DNA of 23,054 bases from NCBI GenBank assembly GCA_041795785.1, contig JBHBXR010000134.1:1-23054 (forward strand), in the 5' to 3' direction. This document shows, piece after piece, positions 1 to 7,752 of the stretch (its first letter is position 1; the number at the start of each line of letters is the position of its first letter). This DNA is from CAJPST01 sp041795785 (lineage in GTDB: Bacteria; Pseudomonadota; Gammaproteobacteria; Enterobacterales; Pasteurellaceae). A program made the translations under genes and the position numbers. The notes below the pieces were generated by a model. It was given only the letters and a program-made list of their open reading frames with translations, searched no databases and was not told the origin of the DNA.

Positions 1-1870
1 GAAACCCATTTTAACGATTTTAAAATTTTGTTGGAAAGCGCTGAATTTCATTCGCGATTTAGTGATGAATTTTGTTTTTCTTCTGTTTGTAGCATTACTG
101 GCGACGGTTTTTACCTTGGTGTCAAATCAGCAAAAACAAGTGGAACTGGTTGGTGATCAAGGCGCGTTGTTGTTAAATCTCGACGGTTATTTAGCGGATA
201 ATCGCGACGAATATATGGATTTGCGTAAAGCGCTGCAAGAGCTGGACAATCAGAGTGCGCCGGGGAAAATTTCCACTTTTGACGTAGTCTATGCGATTGA
301 AATGGCGAAAGACGATGAGCGTATTAAAGGGCTGGTACTCGATTTAAATTATTTTGAAGGCGCGGATTTACCGGCGTTAAAATATGTCGGCGATGCTATC
401 AATCATTTTAAAACCGCCAATAAACCGGTGATCGCGTTTGCCGATAACTACACGCAAAGCCAATATTTACTGGCAAGTTATGCCGATGAAATTTATTTGA
501 ATCCGGTCGGACAAGTAATGATTCAAGGGCTTTCCGCACAGAATCTTTATTTCAAGTCAATGTTGGAAAAATTGGAAGTCACGCCGCATATTTTCCGTGT
601 CGGTACCTATAAATCGGCGGTCGAACCTTTTATGCGTAATAATATGTCGCCTGAAGCCCGTGCCAATATGCAACAATGGTTGGGCGGAATGTGGCAAAAC
701 TATTTGGATGTCGTTGCGCAAAACCGCAAGGTTAATCGGAATGAAGTTTTACCCGATAGCAAAACATTTTTGAATCAATTAAAAGCATTAAAAGGCGACA
801 GCACGGCTTATACTCAACAGCGTAAGTTGGTAACCGGTTTGGCGACGCATTCCGAATTGGATAAAAAGTTGATAGCACAGTTCGGTTCCGACGATGATAT
901 AACGCCTAAATTATTGGATTTTAATACTTATTTATCGGCATTGCCGGATCGTATGTATGCCGACGGCAAACACAAAATTGCTGTCGTGAATGTAGAAGGC
1001 ACGATCGTGGACGGTGAGAGTTATGAGGAAGAAGTCGGCGGTGATACCGTTGCCCGTTTATTGCGTGATGCGAATGAAGATCCAAGTGTTAAAGCATTGA
1101 TTTTGAGGGTTAATTCGCCGGGCGGCAGTGCGTTTGCTTCGGAAGTGATTCGTCAGGAAACCGAGCGTTTGCAACAATCGGGCAAACCGGTGGTCGTGTC
1201 TATGGGAGATATGGCGGCTTCCGGCGGTTATTGGATTTCCAGTACGGCGGATTATATCGTCGCGGATGCAAACACTATTACAGGTTCTATCGGGATTTTC
1301 GGTATGTTTCCGACCTTTGAAAAAACCTTGAAAAATATGGGCATTACCGCTGACGGCGTTTCTACTTCAAGTTTGAGCGAACTGTCATTATTTTCGCCGT
1401 TATCTCAGGATTTAAACGATGTGTTTCAACTGGAAATCGAATTCGGTTACGATCAATTTTTATCCACAGTGGCAAAAGGGCGTAAAATGAGCAAAGAAGC
1501 GGTGGACAAAGTGGCTCAAGGACGAGTGTGGCTTGGTCAGGATGCGTATCAATATAAACTGGTCGATGCCGTAGGGAATTTCGATTTAGCGGTGGAAAAA
1601 GCGGCGGAACTGGTTAATGCAAAATTGGCGGATGATCAGAAAATCGAAGATTTTGCGGTGGAATGGTTTGTGGAAGAAGACAGTTCGCTATTGAAAACCT
1701 TAATGCGCGATTTTAAAAACGAGGGCAAAGCCTTTATTCAAAATGCCGTTATCGATATGCTCGGACTTTCGCAAGAAACGAAATCCGTCAAGCAACTTGG
1801 CGTATTAAACCGTTTGAATGATCCGAAAGGGCAGTATATATACTGCTTAAACTGCGGTGTCGTGAAGTAA
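1..1870 (+). CDS. sppA: Signal peptide peptidase SppA (protease IV), start codon cut by window edge
   Basis: SppA is an inner-membrane serine protease with a periplasmic active site that degrades cleaved signal peptides. The frame is open upstream of the GTG at 62 and the ATG at 65: bases 2-61 encode KPILTILKFCWKALNFIRDL, which matches the usual SppA N-terminus. Base 1 is a G, so the true ATG probably ends there and only two bases are missing. With that start the protein is about 623 residues, close to E. coli SppA (618). A membrane anchor (MNFVFLLFVALLATVFTLV) is followed by tandem peptidase domains. The catalytic lysine lies in GTYKSAVEPF (codon 611-613, about residue 205) and the serine in MAASGGYW (codon 1220-1222, about residue 408), matching E. 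coli K209 and S409. The gene runs into a terminator shared with ttcA. The truncation is an artefact of the window, not a broken gene. Confidence 0.97.
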   Translation, partial: KPILTILKFCWKALNFIRDLVMNFVFLLFVALLATVFTLVSNQQKQVELVGDQGALLLNLDGYLADNRDEYMDLRKALQELDNQSAPGKISTFDVVYAIEMAKDDERIKGLVLDLNYFEGADLPALKYVGDAINHFKTANKPVIAFADNYTQSQYLLASYADEIYLNPVGQVMIQGLSAQNLYFKSMLEKLEVTPHIFRVGTYKSAVEPFMRNNMSPEARANMQQWLGGMWQNYLDVVAQNRKVNRNEVLPDSKTFLNQLKALKGDSTAYTQQRKLVTGLATHSELDKKLIAQFGSDDDITPKLLDFNTYLSALPDRMYADGKHKIAVVNVEGTIVDGESYEEEVGGDTVARLLRDANEDPSVKALILRVNSPGGSAFASEVIRQETERLQQSGKPVVVSMGDMAASGGYWISSTADYIVADANTITGSIGIFGMFPTFEKTLKNMGITADGVSTSSLSELSLFSPLSQDLNDVFQLEIEFGYDQFLSTVAKGRKMSKEAVDKVAQGRVWLGQDAYQYKLVDAVGNFDLAVEKAAELVNAKLADDQKIEDFAVEWFVEEDSSLLKTLMRDFKNEGKAFIQNAVIDMLGLSQETKSVKQLGVLNRLNDPKGQYIYCLNCGVVK

Positions 1871-1884
1871 CTTCAATACATAAA

Positions 1885-1920
1885 AATCGGGCGGAGTAAT
1901 ATCCGCCCGATTGCTTTTTA
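1885..1920. terminator. Bidirectional terminator between sppA and ttcA
   Basis: A perfect 11-bp stem (1885-1895 with 1902-1912) and a six-base loop are followed by a T-rich run at 1915-1919. On the other strand the stem is followed by the A-run of 1882-1886 read as T. It lies between the convergent 3' ends of sppA and ttcA, so it can serve both. Confidence 0.85.
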
Positions 1921-1945
1921 ACGGTTGGGTTTTATTGAAAACCGC

Positions 1946-2923
1946 TTAATCCACCTGCTTAAAACTAATCATCTGCCCGTCACTGAAATCCGAACTGTCG
2001 TCTTCTTCCGTGAATAGTGGCATTGTCGGTAATTCTTCTTTATCAAAAGCAATATCACCGTCCACACCGTCAATTATTTGTCCTCGTTGAATCCCTTTAA
2101 AATCAAACAGATTCGTATCGCACAAATGAGAAGGCACAATATTTTGAATAGCGCTGAACATGGTTTCAATCCGTCCCGGATATTGGCGATCCCATTTTTG
2201 CAGCATTTCTTTTACGACCTGACGTTGTAAATTCGGCTGTGAACCGCATAAATTACAAGGAATAATCGGAAACTGTTTGGCTGCCGCATATTTTTCAATA
2301 TCTTTTTCTTTGCAATAAGCAAGCGGACGAATCACGATTTGTTTGCCGTCGTCGCTGATTAATTTCGGCGGCATAGATTTTAATTTACCGCCGTAAAACA
2401 TATTTAAAAACAAGGTTTCCAACATATCGTCGCGATGATGCCCCAAGGCAATTTTGGTCGCCCCCAATTCCGTCGCAGTGCGGTATAAAATGCCGCGACG
2501 CAGGCGGGAGCAGAGCGAACAAGTGGTTTTGCCTTCGGGAATTTTTTCTTTCACAATGCCGTAAGTATTTTCTTCTACGATTTTATATTCCACGCCGATA
2601 CGCTGCAGATATTCAGGCAGAATATGTTCGGGAAAACCCGGTTGTTTTTGATCCAAATTCACCGCCACAATATCGAAATGCACGGGCGCATTCAGGCGTA
2701 AATTCAGCAAAATATCCAATAGCGTATAGCTGTCCTTGCCGCCTGACAGACACACCATCACTTTATCGCCGTCTTCAATCATATTAAAGTCCGCAATGGC
2801 ATTGCCGACGTGACGACGTAACCTTTTTTGTAACTTGTTAAAATTATAGATTTGCTTTTGTTCCGCTTTGTTTGTTAAGCTTTTTCCCGACTCGGTATTT
2901 TGATTTTGCACAATATCGTTCAT
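1946..2923 (-). CDS. ttcA: tRNA 2-thiocytidine(32) synthetase TtcA
   Basis: TtcA is a cytoplasmic ATP-dependent PP-loop enzyme that thiolates cytidine 32 of some tRNAs, using an Fe-S cluster. From the ATG at 2923 the protein is 325 residues (E. coli 311). The PP-loop SGGKDS is at residues 60-65. Two CxxC pairs, C135/C138 (CSLC) and C223/C226 (CNLC), are the cluster-binding region of the family. Conserved blocks include NKLQKRLRR, NAIADFNMIEDGDKVMVCLS and GHHRDDMLETLFLNM. The frame stays open to a TTG at 2995, adding 24 residues, but these do not resemble TtcA and would overlap the divergent gene, so I prefer the ATG. No strong Shine-Dalgarno is visible upstream. It is divergent from the deacetylase gene. 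Confidence 0.96.
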   Translation of the reverse strand: MNDIVQNQNTESGKSLTNKAEQKQIYNFNKLQKRLRRHVGNAIADFNMIEDGDKVMVCLSGGKDSYTLLDILLNLRLNAPVHFDIVAVNLDQKQPGFPEHILPEYLQRIGVEYKIVEENTYGIVKEKIPEGKTTCSLCSRLRRGILYRTATELGATKIALGHHRDDMLETLFLNMFYGGKLKSMPPKLISDDGKQIVIRPLAYCKEKDIEKYAAAKQFPIIPCNLCGSQPNLQRQVVKEMLQKWDRQYPGRIETMFSAIQNIVPSHLCDTNLFDFKGIQRGQIIDGVDGDIAFDKEELPTMPLFTEEDDSSDFSDGQMISFKQVD

Positions 2924-3002
2924 AATATGTTTAAGTTTTGTACCACAGTAAAAATTTAAGTCCCGTATAGTAAGGCGTAATTTGATTTTTTCCAATAAAA
3001 AT

Positions 3003-4217
3003 ATGATGCGGTTGATTAAAACCCTGTTCGTTCTGTTCGGTTTGTTGAATTATCCGTTGACGGTTTTGGCGCAGAATATGTTCAAAACAGTAGCGGATAC
3101 ACCCGTTTACGCTCAAATTTTAGGGGAAAACCGTCAAGTCGCCATGTTGTCTGACGGCTTCTTTTTCTCCGCCGCCGAAGGCAATTCCATTGCTTCCGAA
3201 GCTGTCACCATTCAGTTCGGTAATGAAACGGCGAACGTTAAAAAAGATTCCGTTCGACAAGGGGATACGGCGAAAAGTGCGGTGGAAAAAAATCAAGATT
3301 TAAGCGGTTATATAATAACGACAAAACCGACCGCACTTTATGATCGAATCGCTGATAATGCGCTTAAAATTGCCACGCTGGAACCACAACTGCGCTATCC
3401 CTTCGTTAGCAAACAACCGGATAACAAAGGAACGTTTTGGTATCAAGTGAACTTAGCCGATCGTACGCTATATATGAAAGAAAGCGACGTACAGGCGGAT
3501 AACGGCATTCCTATCGTGATGTATCATCACGTTCTGCTAGATCAGGAAAACAAGAAATACCGTAACACGCCGACCACCGTTTCGCGAGACGCATTACGTT
3601 TTCAGTTCCGAACCATAAACGAGCTGGGCTTTAAAATTATTCGGTTAAGCGAATTGGAAAAATATTTGCACGGAAATATCAATCTGCCGTCAAAAGTTGC
3701 CGTGTTGACTTTCGATGACGGTTTAAAATCCGTTTATCGCTATGCCTATCCGTTGTTAAAACAATTCGGCTTTCATGCGTCATTATTTGTGATAACGTCA
3801 CGAATTCAACCGGCCCCGCAAGATTGGGCGCCGGATTCGTTGCAATTTTTAAGTGTCAGCGAATATCAAAGTATGAAAGACCATACAGACTTGCAAAGCC
3901 ATTCCCATGCAATGCACCATTATCAAAATTTCAAACCGGCGGCACCGCAAAACGATTATCAGACCCTGTATATAGATTTGATTCGCTCCAAACAGGAACT
4001 GGCAAAACTGGATTCTCAACCGCAATATTTTGCTTACCCTTTTGGCGCTTATAGCGATGATTATCTCAAAGCGGTGACAAACACCGGTTTTAGCATGGCG
4101 CTTACCACCAAATGGGGGAAAGTGCAGTTCGGCGATAATCCGTTGTTGTTAAAACGCGTTTATTTTATGTCCGACAGTTCCAAACAAAAAATTGCCGCCA
4201 TTTTAGGAAATGAATAG
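3003..4217 (+). CDS. Secreted polysaccharide deacetylase (NodB domain, YadE/PgaB-like)
   Basis: Probable exported carbohydrate esterase family 4 enzyme that removes N-acetyl groups from a surface polysaccharide or peptidoglycan; the substrate cannot be read from sequence. The N-terminus (MRLIKTLFVLFGLLNYPLTVLAQ) is a signal peptide. Residues about 25-165 match nothing I recognise. The catalytic part begins at IPIVMYHHV and carries TFDDG (residues 236-240), the metal-site pair H300/H305 in SHSHAMHH, and FAYPFGAYSDD near the C-terminus, the motif order of PgaB/IcaB and E. coli YadE. Length (405 residues) fits YadE as I recall it. The ATG at 3003 or 3006 is likely. A TTG at 2982 in the same frame, preceded by AAGG at 2972, is an alternative. 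Two inverted uptake sequences lie inside the gene at 3275 and 3330. Confidence 0.88.
   Translation: MMRLIKTLFVLFGLLNYPLTVLAQNMFKTVADTPVYAQILGENRQVAMLSDGFFFSAAEGNSIASEAVTIQFGNETANVKKDSVRQGDTAKSAVEKNQDLSGYIITTKPTALYDRIADNALKIATLEPQLRYPFVSKQPDNKGTFWYQVNLADRTLYMKESDVQADNGIPIVMYHHVLLDQENKKYRNTPTTVSRDALRFQFRTINELGFKIIRLSELEKYLHGNINLPSKVAVLTFDDGLKSVYRYAYPLLKQFGFHASLFVITSRIQPAPQDWAPDSLQFLSVSEYQSMKDHTDLQSHSHAMHHYQNFKPAAPQNDYQTLYIDLIRSKQELAKLDSQPQYFAYPFGAYSDDYLKAVTNTGFSMALTTKWGKVQFGDNPLLLKRVYFMSDSSKQKIAAILGNE
3275..3283 (+). repeat. DNA uptake signal sequence
   Basis: Exact AAGTGCGGT inside the deacetylase gene. It is inverted relative to the copy at 3330, so the pair could form a long-loop hairpin. 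Confidence 0.85.
3330..3338 (-). repeat. DNA uptake signal sequence
   Basis: Exact complement of the uptake core, 46 bases downstream of the copy at 3275, in the unrecognised N-terminal half of the deacetylase. Confidence 0.85.
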
Positions 4218-4227
4218 ATTTTGCTGA

Positions 4228-4236
4228 AAGTGCGGT
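4228..4236 (+). repeat. DNA uptake signal sequence between the deacetylase gene and mukF
   Basis: Single copy ten bases after the deacetylase stop codon. It has no inverted partner, so it does not form the double-uptake-sequence terminator seen after mukB. A short flanking CTGAAA/TTTCAG stem (4224-4229 with 4241-4246) is possible but weak. Confidence 0.85.
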
Positions 4237-4270
4237 GGGTTTTCAGTCGGTTTTTCACCAAAAATTCAAG

Positions 4271-4299
4271 CTGTCAGATAACACAAAATCCTGTATAAT
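4271..4299 (+). promoter_or_regulatory. Predicted sigma-70 promoter of the mukF operon
   Basis: CTGTCA (4271-4276, 4 of 6 consensus) is separated by 17 bases from a perfect TATAAT (4294-4299). The predicted start near 4306 leaves a leader of about 43 bases before the mukF ATG. It is the only good promoter in the 131-base gap and would serve the whole muk run. Confidence 0.65.
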
Positions 4300-4348
4300 C
4301 CGCATAATTTTGTGTCTTAAATTTACTGTTTTGTGAGACTTATTTTTA

Positions 4349-5686
4349 ATGCTTGAAACATCACAAACCATACCCGAACTGGTTTCTTGGGCGAAAGAAC
4401 GTGAATTTTCGTTAAACTTATCAACGGAACGTTTAGCCTTTTTATTGGCGGTTGCGCTATACAATAACGAACGTCTTGACGGCGAAATGATGGAAAGCGA
4501 TTTGGTAGATATTTATCGCCACGTTTCCTCCGTATTCGCCCAATCGGAAGAAATGTTGACTACGCGCGCCAACTACGCGATTAACGAATTGGTCAAACAG
4601 CGTTTTCTCAACCGCTTCAGCAGCGAATTTACCGAAGGCTTGGCAATTTACCGTTTAACGCCGCTCGGTGTCGGCGTGTCCGATTATTATATCCGTCAGC
4701 GCGAATTTTCCGCCTTACGCCTTTCCGTTCAACTGGCTATCGTCGCGGATGAAATCCAACGCGCCTCAGATGCGGCGGAAGAGGGAAGCCGTAAACAGGA
4801 AGACGAATATTTTTGGCGTCGTAACGTATTCGCACCGTTGAAATATTCCGTTGCCGAAATTTTCGACAGCATTGATTTGTCGCAGCGCGCAATGGATGAA
4901 AATCAACAAAGTATCAAAGAAGAAATCGCCGATTTATTAACCAAAGACTGGCAAGCGGCAATTGCCAGCTGTGAAAAATTATTGGACGAAACCTCGGGCA
5001 ATCTGCGTGAATTACAAGACACCTTAAATGCCGCCGGTGACAAATTACAGGCACAGTTACTGCGTATTCAGGATTGCGTAATCGGGCGCGACGAACTTTA
5101 TTTTATCGAACAGCTGATTACCGATCTGCAAGCCAAACTGGACAGAATTATCAGTTGGGGACAACAAGCCATCGATCTTTGGATCGGCTATGACCGCCAT
5201 GTGCACAAATTTATCCGTACCGCCATTGATATGGATAAAAACCGCGTGTTCTCCCAACGTTTACGCAATTCCATTCATCATTATTTTGATGCGCCTTGGT
5301 ATTTATGGACGGCGCAGGCGGAACGTTTAATCGACTTGCGCGATGAAGAATTGACATTGCGCGAAGAAGATGCGCTGGGCGAATTACCGGAAGAACTGCA
5401 ATACGAACAGCTTTCCGATCTGCACGAACAAATCGTTGATTATATGCAAAATATGCTGATCGCCGAACGGGAACATAACCGCCCGATTAACCTCAACGAA
5501 TTGTTAAAACAACAACTGGAAAACTATCCCCTTGCCCGTCATTTCGATGTGGCGCGGATTATCGTCGATCAAGCGGTGCGCTTAGGCATGGCAACCGCCG
5601 ATTTGTCTGGCATCTATCCCGAATGGCAAAAAATCAACCGACACGGCGCCGAAGTGCAGGCGAATGTGATTGATGAGTATAAATAA
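4349..5686 (+). CDS. mukF: Chromosome partition protein MukF (kleisin)
   Basis: MukF is the kleisin of the MukBEF condensin; it bridges MukB heads and binds MukE dimers. The 445 residues compare with 440 in E. coli and align by eye along the whole length: an N-terminal winged-helix region (VPELVSWAKE-like start, RLAFLLAVALYNNERLDGEM), the helical middle (HRNVFAPLKYSVAEIFDSI-like, SETSGNLRELQDTL-like, SWGQQAIDLWIGYDRHVHKF) and a C-terminal winged-helix domain (ARHFDVARIIVDQAVRLGM). The ATG at 4349 gives the expected N-terminus. A predicted promoter lies just upstream. Unusually, mukE does not follow directly: two other genes occupy the next 1.34 kb. Confidence 0.98.
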   Translation: MLETSQTIPELVSWAKEREFSLNLSTERLAFLLAVALYNNERLDGEMMESDLVDIYRHVSSVFAQSEEMLTTRANYAINELVKQRFLNRFSSEFTEGLAIYRLTPLGVGVSDYYIRQREFSALRLSVQLAIVADEIQRASDAAEEGSRKQEDEYFWRRNVFAPLKYSVAEIFDSIDLSQRAMDENQQSIKEEIADLLTKDWQAAIASCEKLLDETSGNLRELQDTLNAAGDKLQAQLLRIQDCVIGRDELYFIEQLITDLQAKLDRIISWGQQAIDLWIGYDRHVHKFIRTAIDMDKNRVFSQRLRNSIHHYFDAPWYLWTAQAERLIDLRDEELTLREEDALGELPEELQYEQLSDLHEQIVDYMQNMLIAEREHNRPINLNELLKQQLENYPLARHFDVARIIVDQAVRLGMATADLSGIYPEWQKINRHGAEVQANVIDEYK

Positions 5687-5701
5687 GCATATAAAATTGA
5701 T

Positions 5702-5950
5702 ATGAAAAATGATGTGCAGATAGCTCATAAATACTCGTCAAACCATAAAAAAGACTTGTTGAAAGATAAAAAATGCGGTTGTTTTTTCTGTTTACGCATT
5801 TTTTCGCCATCCGAAATAGAGGAATGGATTGATGATATCGACGGAACAGCAATTTGCCCTTATTGCGGTATAGACAGCATTATCGGCGAAAGTTCGGGTT
5901 ATCCGATAACAACGGAATTTTTAAGCGAAATGAAAAAATATTGGTTCTAA
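5702..5950 (+). CDS. Small conserved four-cysteine (putative zinc-ribbon) protein
   Basis: An 82-residue cytoplasmic protein of unknown function. It resembles small proteins often labelled only 'cytoplasmic protein' in gamma-proteobacteria, which I recognise from memory by the KCGCFFC, CPYCGIDSIIGESSGYPIT and C-terminal KKYWF blocks. C27xxC30 and C52xxC55 look like one four-cysteine zinc-ribbon site, with C25 extra. There is no signal peptide or membrane segment. It starts 15 bases after the mukF stop and ends 5 bases before the nuclease ATG, so it would be co-transcribed with both. The ribosome binding site is weak. Coding is supported by the conserved-looking motifs, not by length. A direct link with the nuclease is only inferred from position. 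Confidence 0.8.
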   Translation: MKNDVQIAHKYSSNHKKDLLKDKKCGCFFCLRIFSPSEIEEWIDDIDGTAICPYCGIDSIIGESSGYPITTEFLSEMKKYWF

Positions 5951-5955
5951 AAACA

Positions 5956-7011
5956 ATGGAAAAATCGACCGCACTTTTACAACCAACAGATTATAAAGAT
6001 TGGATTGGCTCTATTAAAACAAAAATTAAGCAAAGCCAATTGAAAGCTTCCGTTAAAGTGAATTATGAATTGCTCAATCTTTATTGGGAATTGGGAAAAG
6101 AAATTGTTATTAAAGAAGAACAATCTAATTGGGGAGATTATTTAATTCCGACCATTAGTCGCGATTTAAAAAAAGAGTTCCCTGAAATGGCGGGATTTTC
6201 AATCGCAAATTTAAAAAACATCCGATTTTGGTATAAATTTTATACATCCGGATTTGGCTTACAAGCTGTAAGCCAAATTCAACATATTGAAAATATGATA
6301 AAAAGTATTCCGTGGGGACATAATCAACGGATTATGTACAAATGTAAAAATTTGGATGAAGCCCTGTTTTATGTGCAAAAAACTTTAGATAACGGTTGGA
6401 GTAGAAATGTTCTTGAGCATCAAATAGAAAGTAATTTATACCAACGTCAAGGAAAAGCAATTAGTAATTTTGATGTTCATTTACCTGCATTACAATCGGA
6501 TTTAGCAAAACAAACTCTTAAAGATCCTTATCATTTTGATTTTTTAACTTTGCGCGAAGAATATAACGAAAAAGAATTGGAATCGGCGTTAGTGAATCAA
6601 ATTACGGATTTTTTATTGGAATTAGGAAGCGGTTTTTCTTATTTGGGAAAACAGGTTCATTTAAAAGTCGGCGAAAGTGATTTTTATATTGACCTCTTGT
6701 TTTATCACGTAAAATTACATAGCTATATAGTTGTAGAGCTAAAAACCGAAAAATTTAAACCGGAATTTGTCGGGCAGCTTAATTTTTATGTAACGGCTGT
6801 GAATAAACAAATTAAATCGGATAAAGATAATCCGACCATCGGCATTTTAATTTGTAAAGACAAAGATAATATTGTTGCCGAATATGCGTTAACTGACATA
6901 TCTCAACCTATAGGTATTGCAGAATATCAATTAAAACAATTATTTGAAAAAGAATTTAAGCACAGTTTGCCGACAATTGAAGAAATTGAACGCGGATTGG
7001 CGGATTATTGA
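5956..7011 (+). CDS. YhcG/DUF1016-family PD-(D/E)xK nuclease
   Basis: A 351-residue member of the family of E. coli YhcG (375 residues): an N-terminal helical DUF1016 region (ASVKVNYELLNLYWELGKEI, FSIANLKNIRFWYKFY, IPWGHNQRIMYK) followed by a C-terminal PD-(D/E)xK nuclease fold. The core D246 (FYIDLLFYH), E261 and K263 (VVELK) are present, so it should be catalytically competent; its target is unknown. Relatives often sit in defence islands or near restriction systems. The frame is open from 5854, but the ATG at 5956 is the better start: it falls just after the preceding stop and begins at family-like sequence. It is visibly more A+T-rich than the muk genes (22/60 and 18/60 G+C in two sampled lines, against 30/60 in mukF and 31/60 in mukB), suggesting acquisition. 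An uptake sequence sits at its 5' end, and a perfect 12-bp inverted repeat at 6252-6278. Confidence 0.9.
   Translation: MEKSTALLQPTDYKDWIGSIKTKIKQSQLKASVKVNYELLNLYWELGKEIVIKEEQSNWGDYLIPTISRDLKKEFPEMAGFSIANLKNIRFWYKFYTSGFGLQAVSQIQHIENMIKSIPWGHNQRIMYKCKNLDEALFYVQKTLDNGWSRNVLEHQIESNLYQRQGKAISNFDVHLPALQSDLAKQTLKDPYHFDFLTLREEYNEKELESALVNQITDFLLELGSGFSYLGKQVHLKVGESDFYIDLLFYHVKLHSYIVVELKTEKFKPEFVGQLNFYVTAVNKQIKSDKDNPTIGILICKDKDNIVAEYALTDISQPIGIAEYQLKQLFEKEFKHSLPTIEEIERGLADY
5968..5976 (-). repeat. DNA uptake signal sequence at the nuclease 5' end
   Basis: Encodes part of KSTALL, residues 3-8 of the nuclease. Its presence in an otherwise foreign-looking gene suggests either long residence in this lineage or entry by uptake from a relative. 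Confidence 0.85.
6252..6278. repeat. Perfect 12-bp inverted repeat inside the nuclease gene
   Basis: ATTTGGCTTACA (6252-6263), a three-base loop AGC, then the exact complement TGTAAGCCAAAT (6267-6278). It encodes GFGLQAVSQIQ, just upstream of the conserved IPWGHNQRIM block, where family members appear to vary in length. It may be an inserted hairpin element or chance. Confidence 0.8.
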
Positions 7012-7026
7012 CAGAGAAACAAAACA

Positions 7027-7752
7027 ATGACAGAAAATATTCAAGATCTTATCCCAACCAAATTGGCGGCGGCGATTGCCAATCCGTTATTTCCGGCGGT
7101 GGACAGCCAGCTGCGTTCCGGCAGACATATCAGTCAGGAGCATTTGGATAATTATGCGTTTTTAGCGGATTTTCAAAACGAATTGGATACCTTTTATCGC
7201 CGTTATAACGTGGAATTAATTCGCGCGCCGGAGGGTTTTTTCTATTTACGCCCGAAAGCAACCACCTTGATTTCGCGTTCCGTCTTAACCGAATTGGAAA
7301 TGTTGGTAGGCAAAGTGCTCTGTTATTTGTATTTAAGTCCCGAACGCTTGGCGCAGCAGGGCATTTTTACCACGCAGGAAGTCTATGACGAACTGCTTAA
7401 TTTGGCGGATGAAGGAAAATTGCTGAAAGCGGTTAACCAGCGTTCTTCCGGTTCCGATTTGGACAAGCAGAAATTGGCGGAGAAAGTGCGTGCCGCCGTT
7501 AATCGTTTACGCCGTTTGGGGATGATTTACACCGTCGGTGAACAAAACAGCGGGAAGTTTACCATTTCCGAAGCGGTGTTCCGTTTCGGTGCGGAAGTGC
7601 GTTCCGGCGATGATCCGTTGGAAGCGCAATTACGCTTAATCCGTGACGGGGAAGCCGCCAATCCGCAATCATTACAATTAGAAAGAGAAAGTGCGGTGGA
7701 AAAAGACGATGAAATTGAAGACGAAGCAGATGAGTTAGGAGAGGAAGAATAA
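7027..7752 (+). CDS. mukE: Chromosome partition protein MukE
   Basis: MukE binds MukF as a dimer and modulates MukB head engagement and DNA binding. The 241 residues fit the family (about 225-235 in E. coli). Recognisable stretches include LAAAIANPLFPAVDSQLRSG, YRRYNVELIRAPEGFFYLRP, RSVLTELEMLVGKVLCYLYL and RLRRLGMIYTVGEQNSGKF, followed by an acidic C-terminal tail (EKDDEIEDEADELGEEE) typical of MukE. The start at 7027 follows the nuclease stop by 15 bases, with only a modest AGAGAAAC ribosome binding site. The stop overlaps the mukB start (TAATG at 7750-7754), so the two are translationally coupled. An uptake sequence at 7689 lies in the variable tail. Confidence 0.98.
   Translation: MTENIQDLIPTKLAAAIANPLFPAVDSQLRSGRHISQEHLDNYAFLADFQNELDTFYRRYNVELIRAPEGFFYLRPKATTLISRSVLTELEMLVGKVLCYLYLSPERLAQQGIFTTQEVYDELLNLADEGKLLKAVNQRSSGSDLDKQKLAEKVRAAVNRLRRLGMIYTVGEQNSGKFTISEAVFRFGAEVRSGDDPLEAQLRLIRDGEAANPQSLQLERESAVEKDDEIEDEADELGEEE
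7689..7697 (+). repeat. DNA uptake signal sequence in the mukE tail
   Basis: Encodes ESAVE-type residues in the acidic, presumably flexible tail of MukE, where an insertion would be tolerated. Confidence 0.85.

Noticed and set aside
1..64. sppA starting at GTG 62 or ATG 65
   Set aside because: The upstream frame encodes a typical SppA N-terminus to the window edge, so those would cut off about 20 conserved residues.
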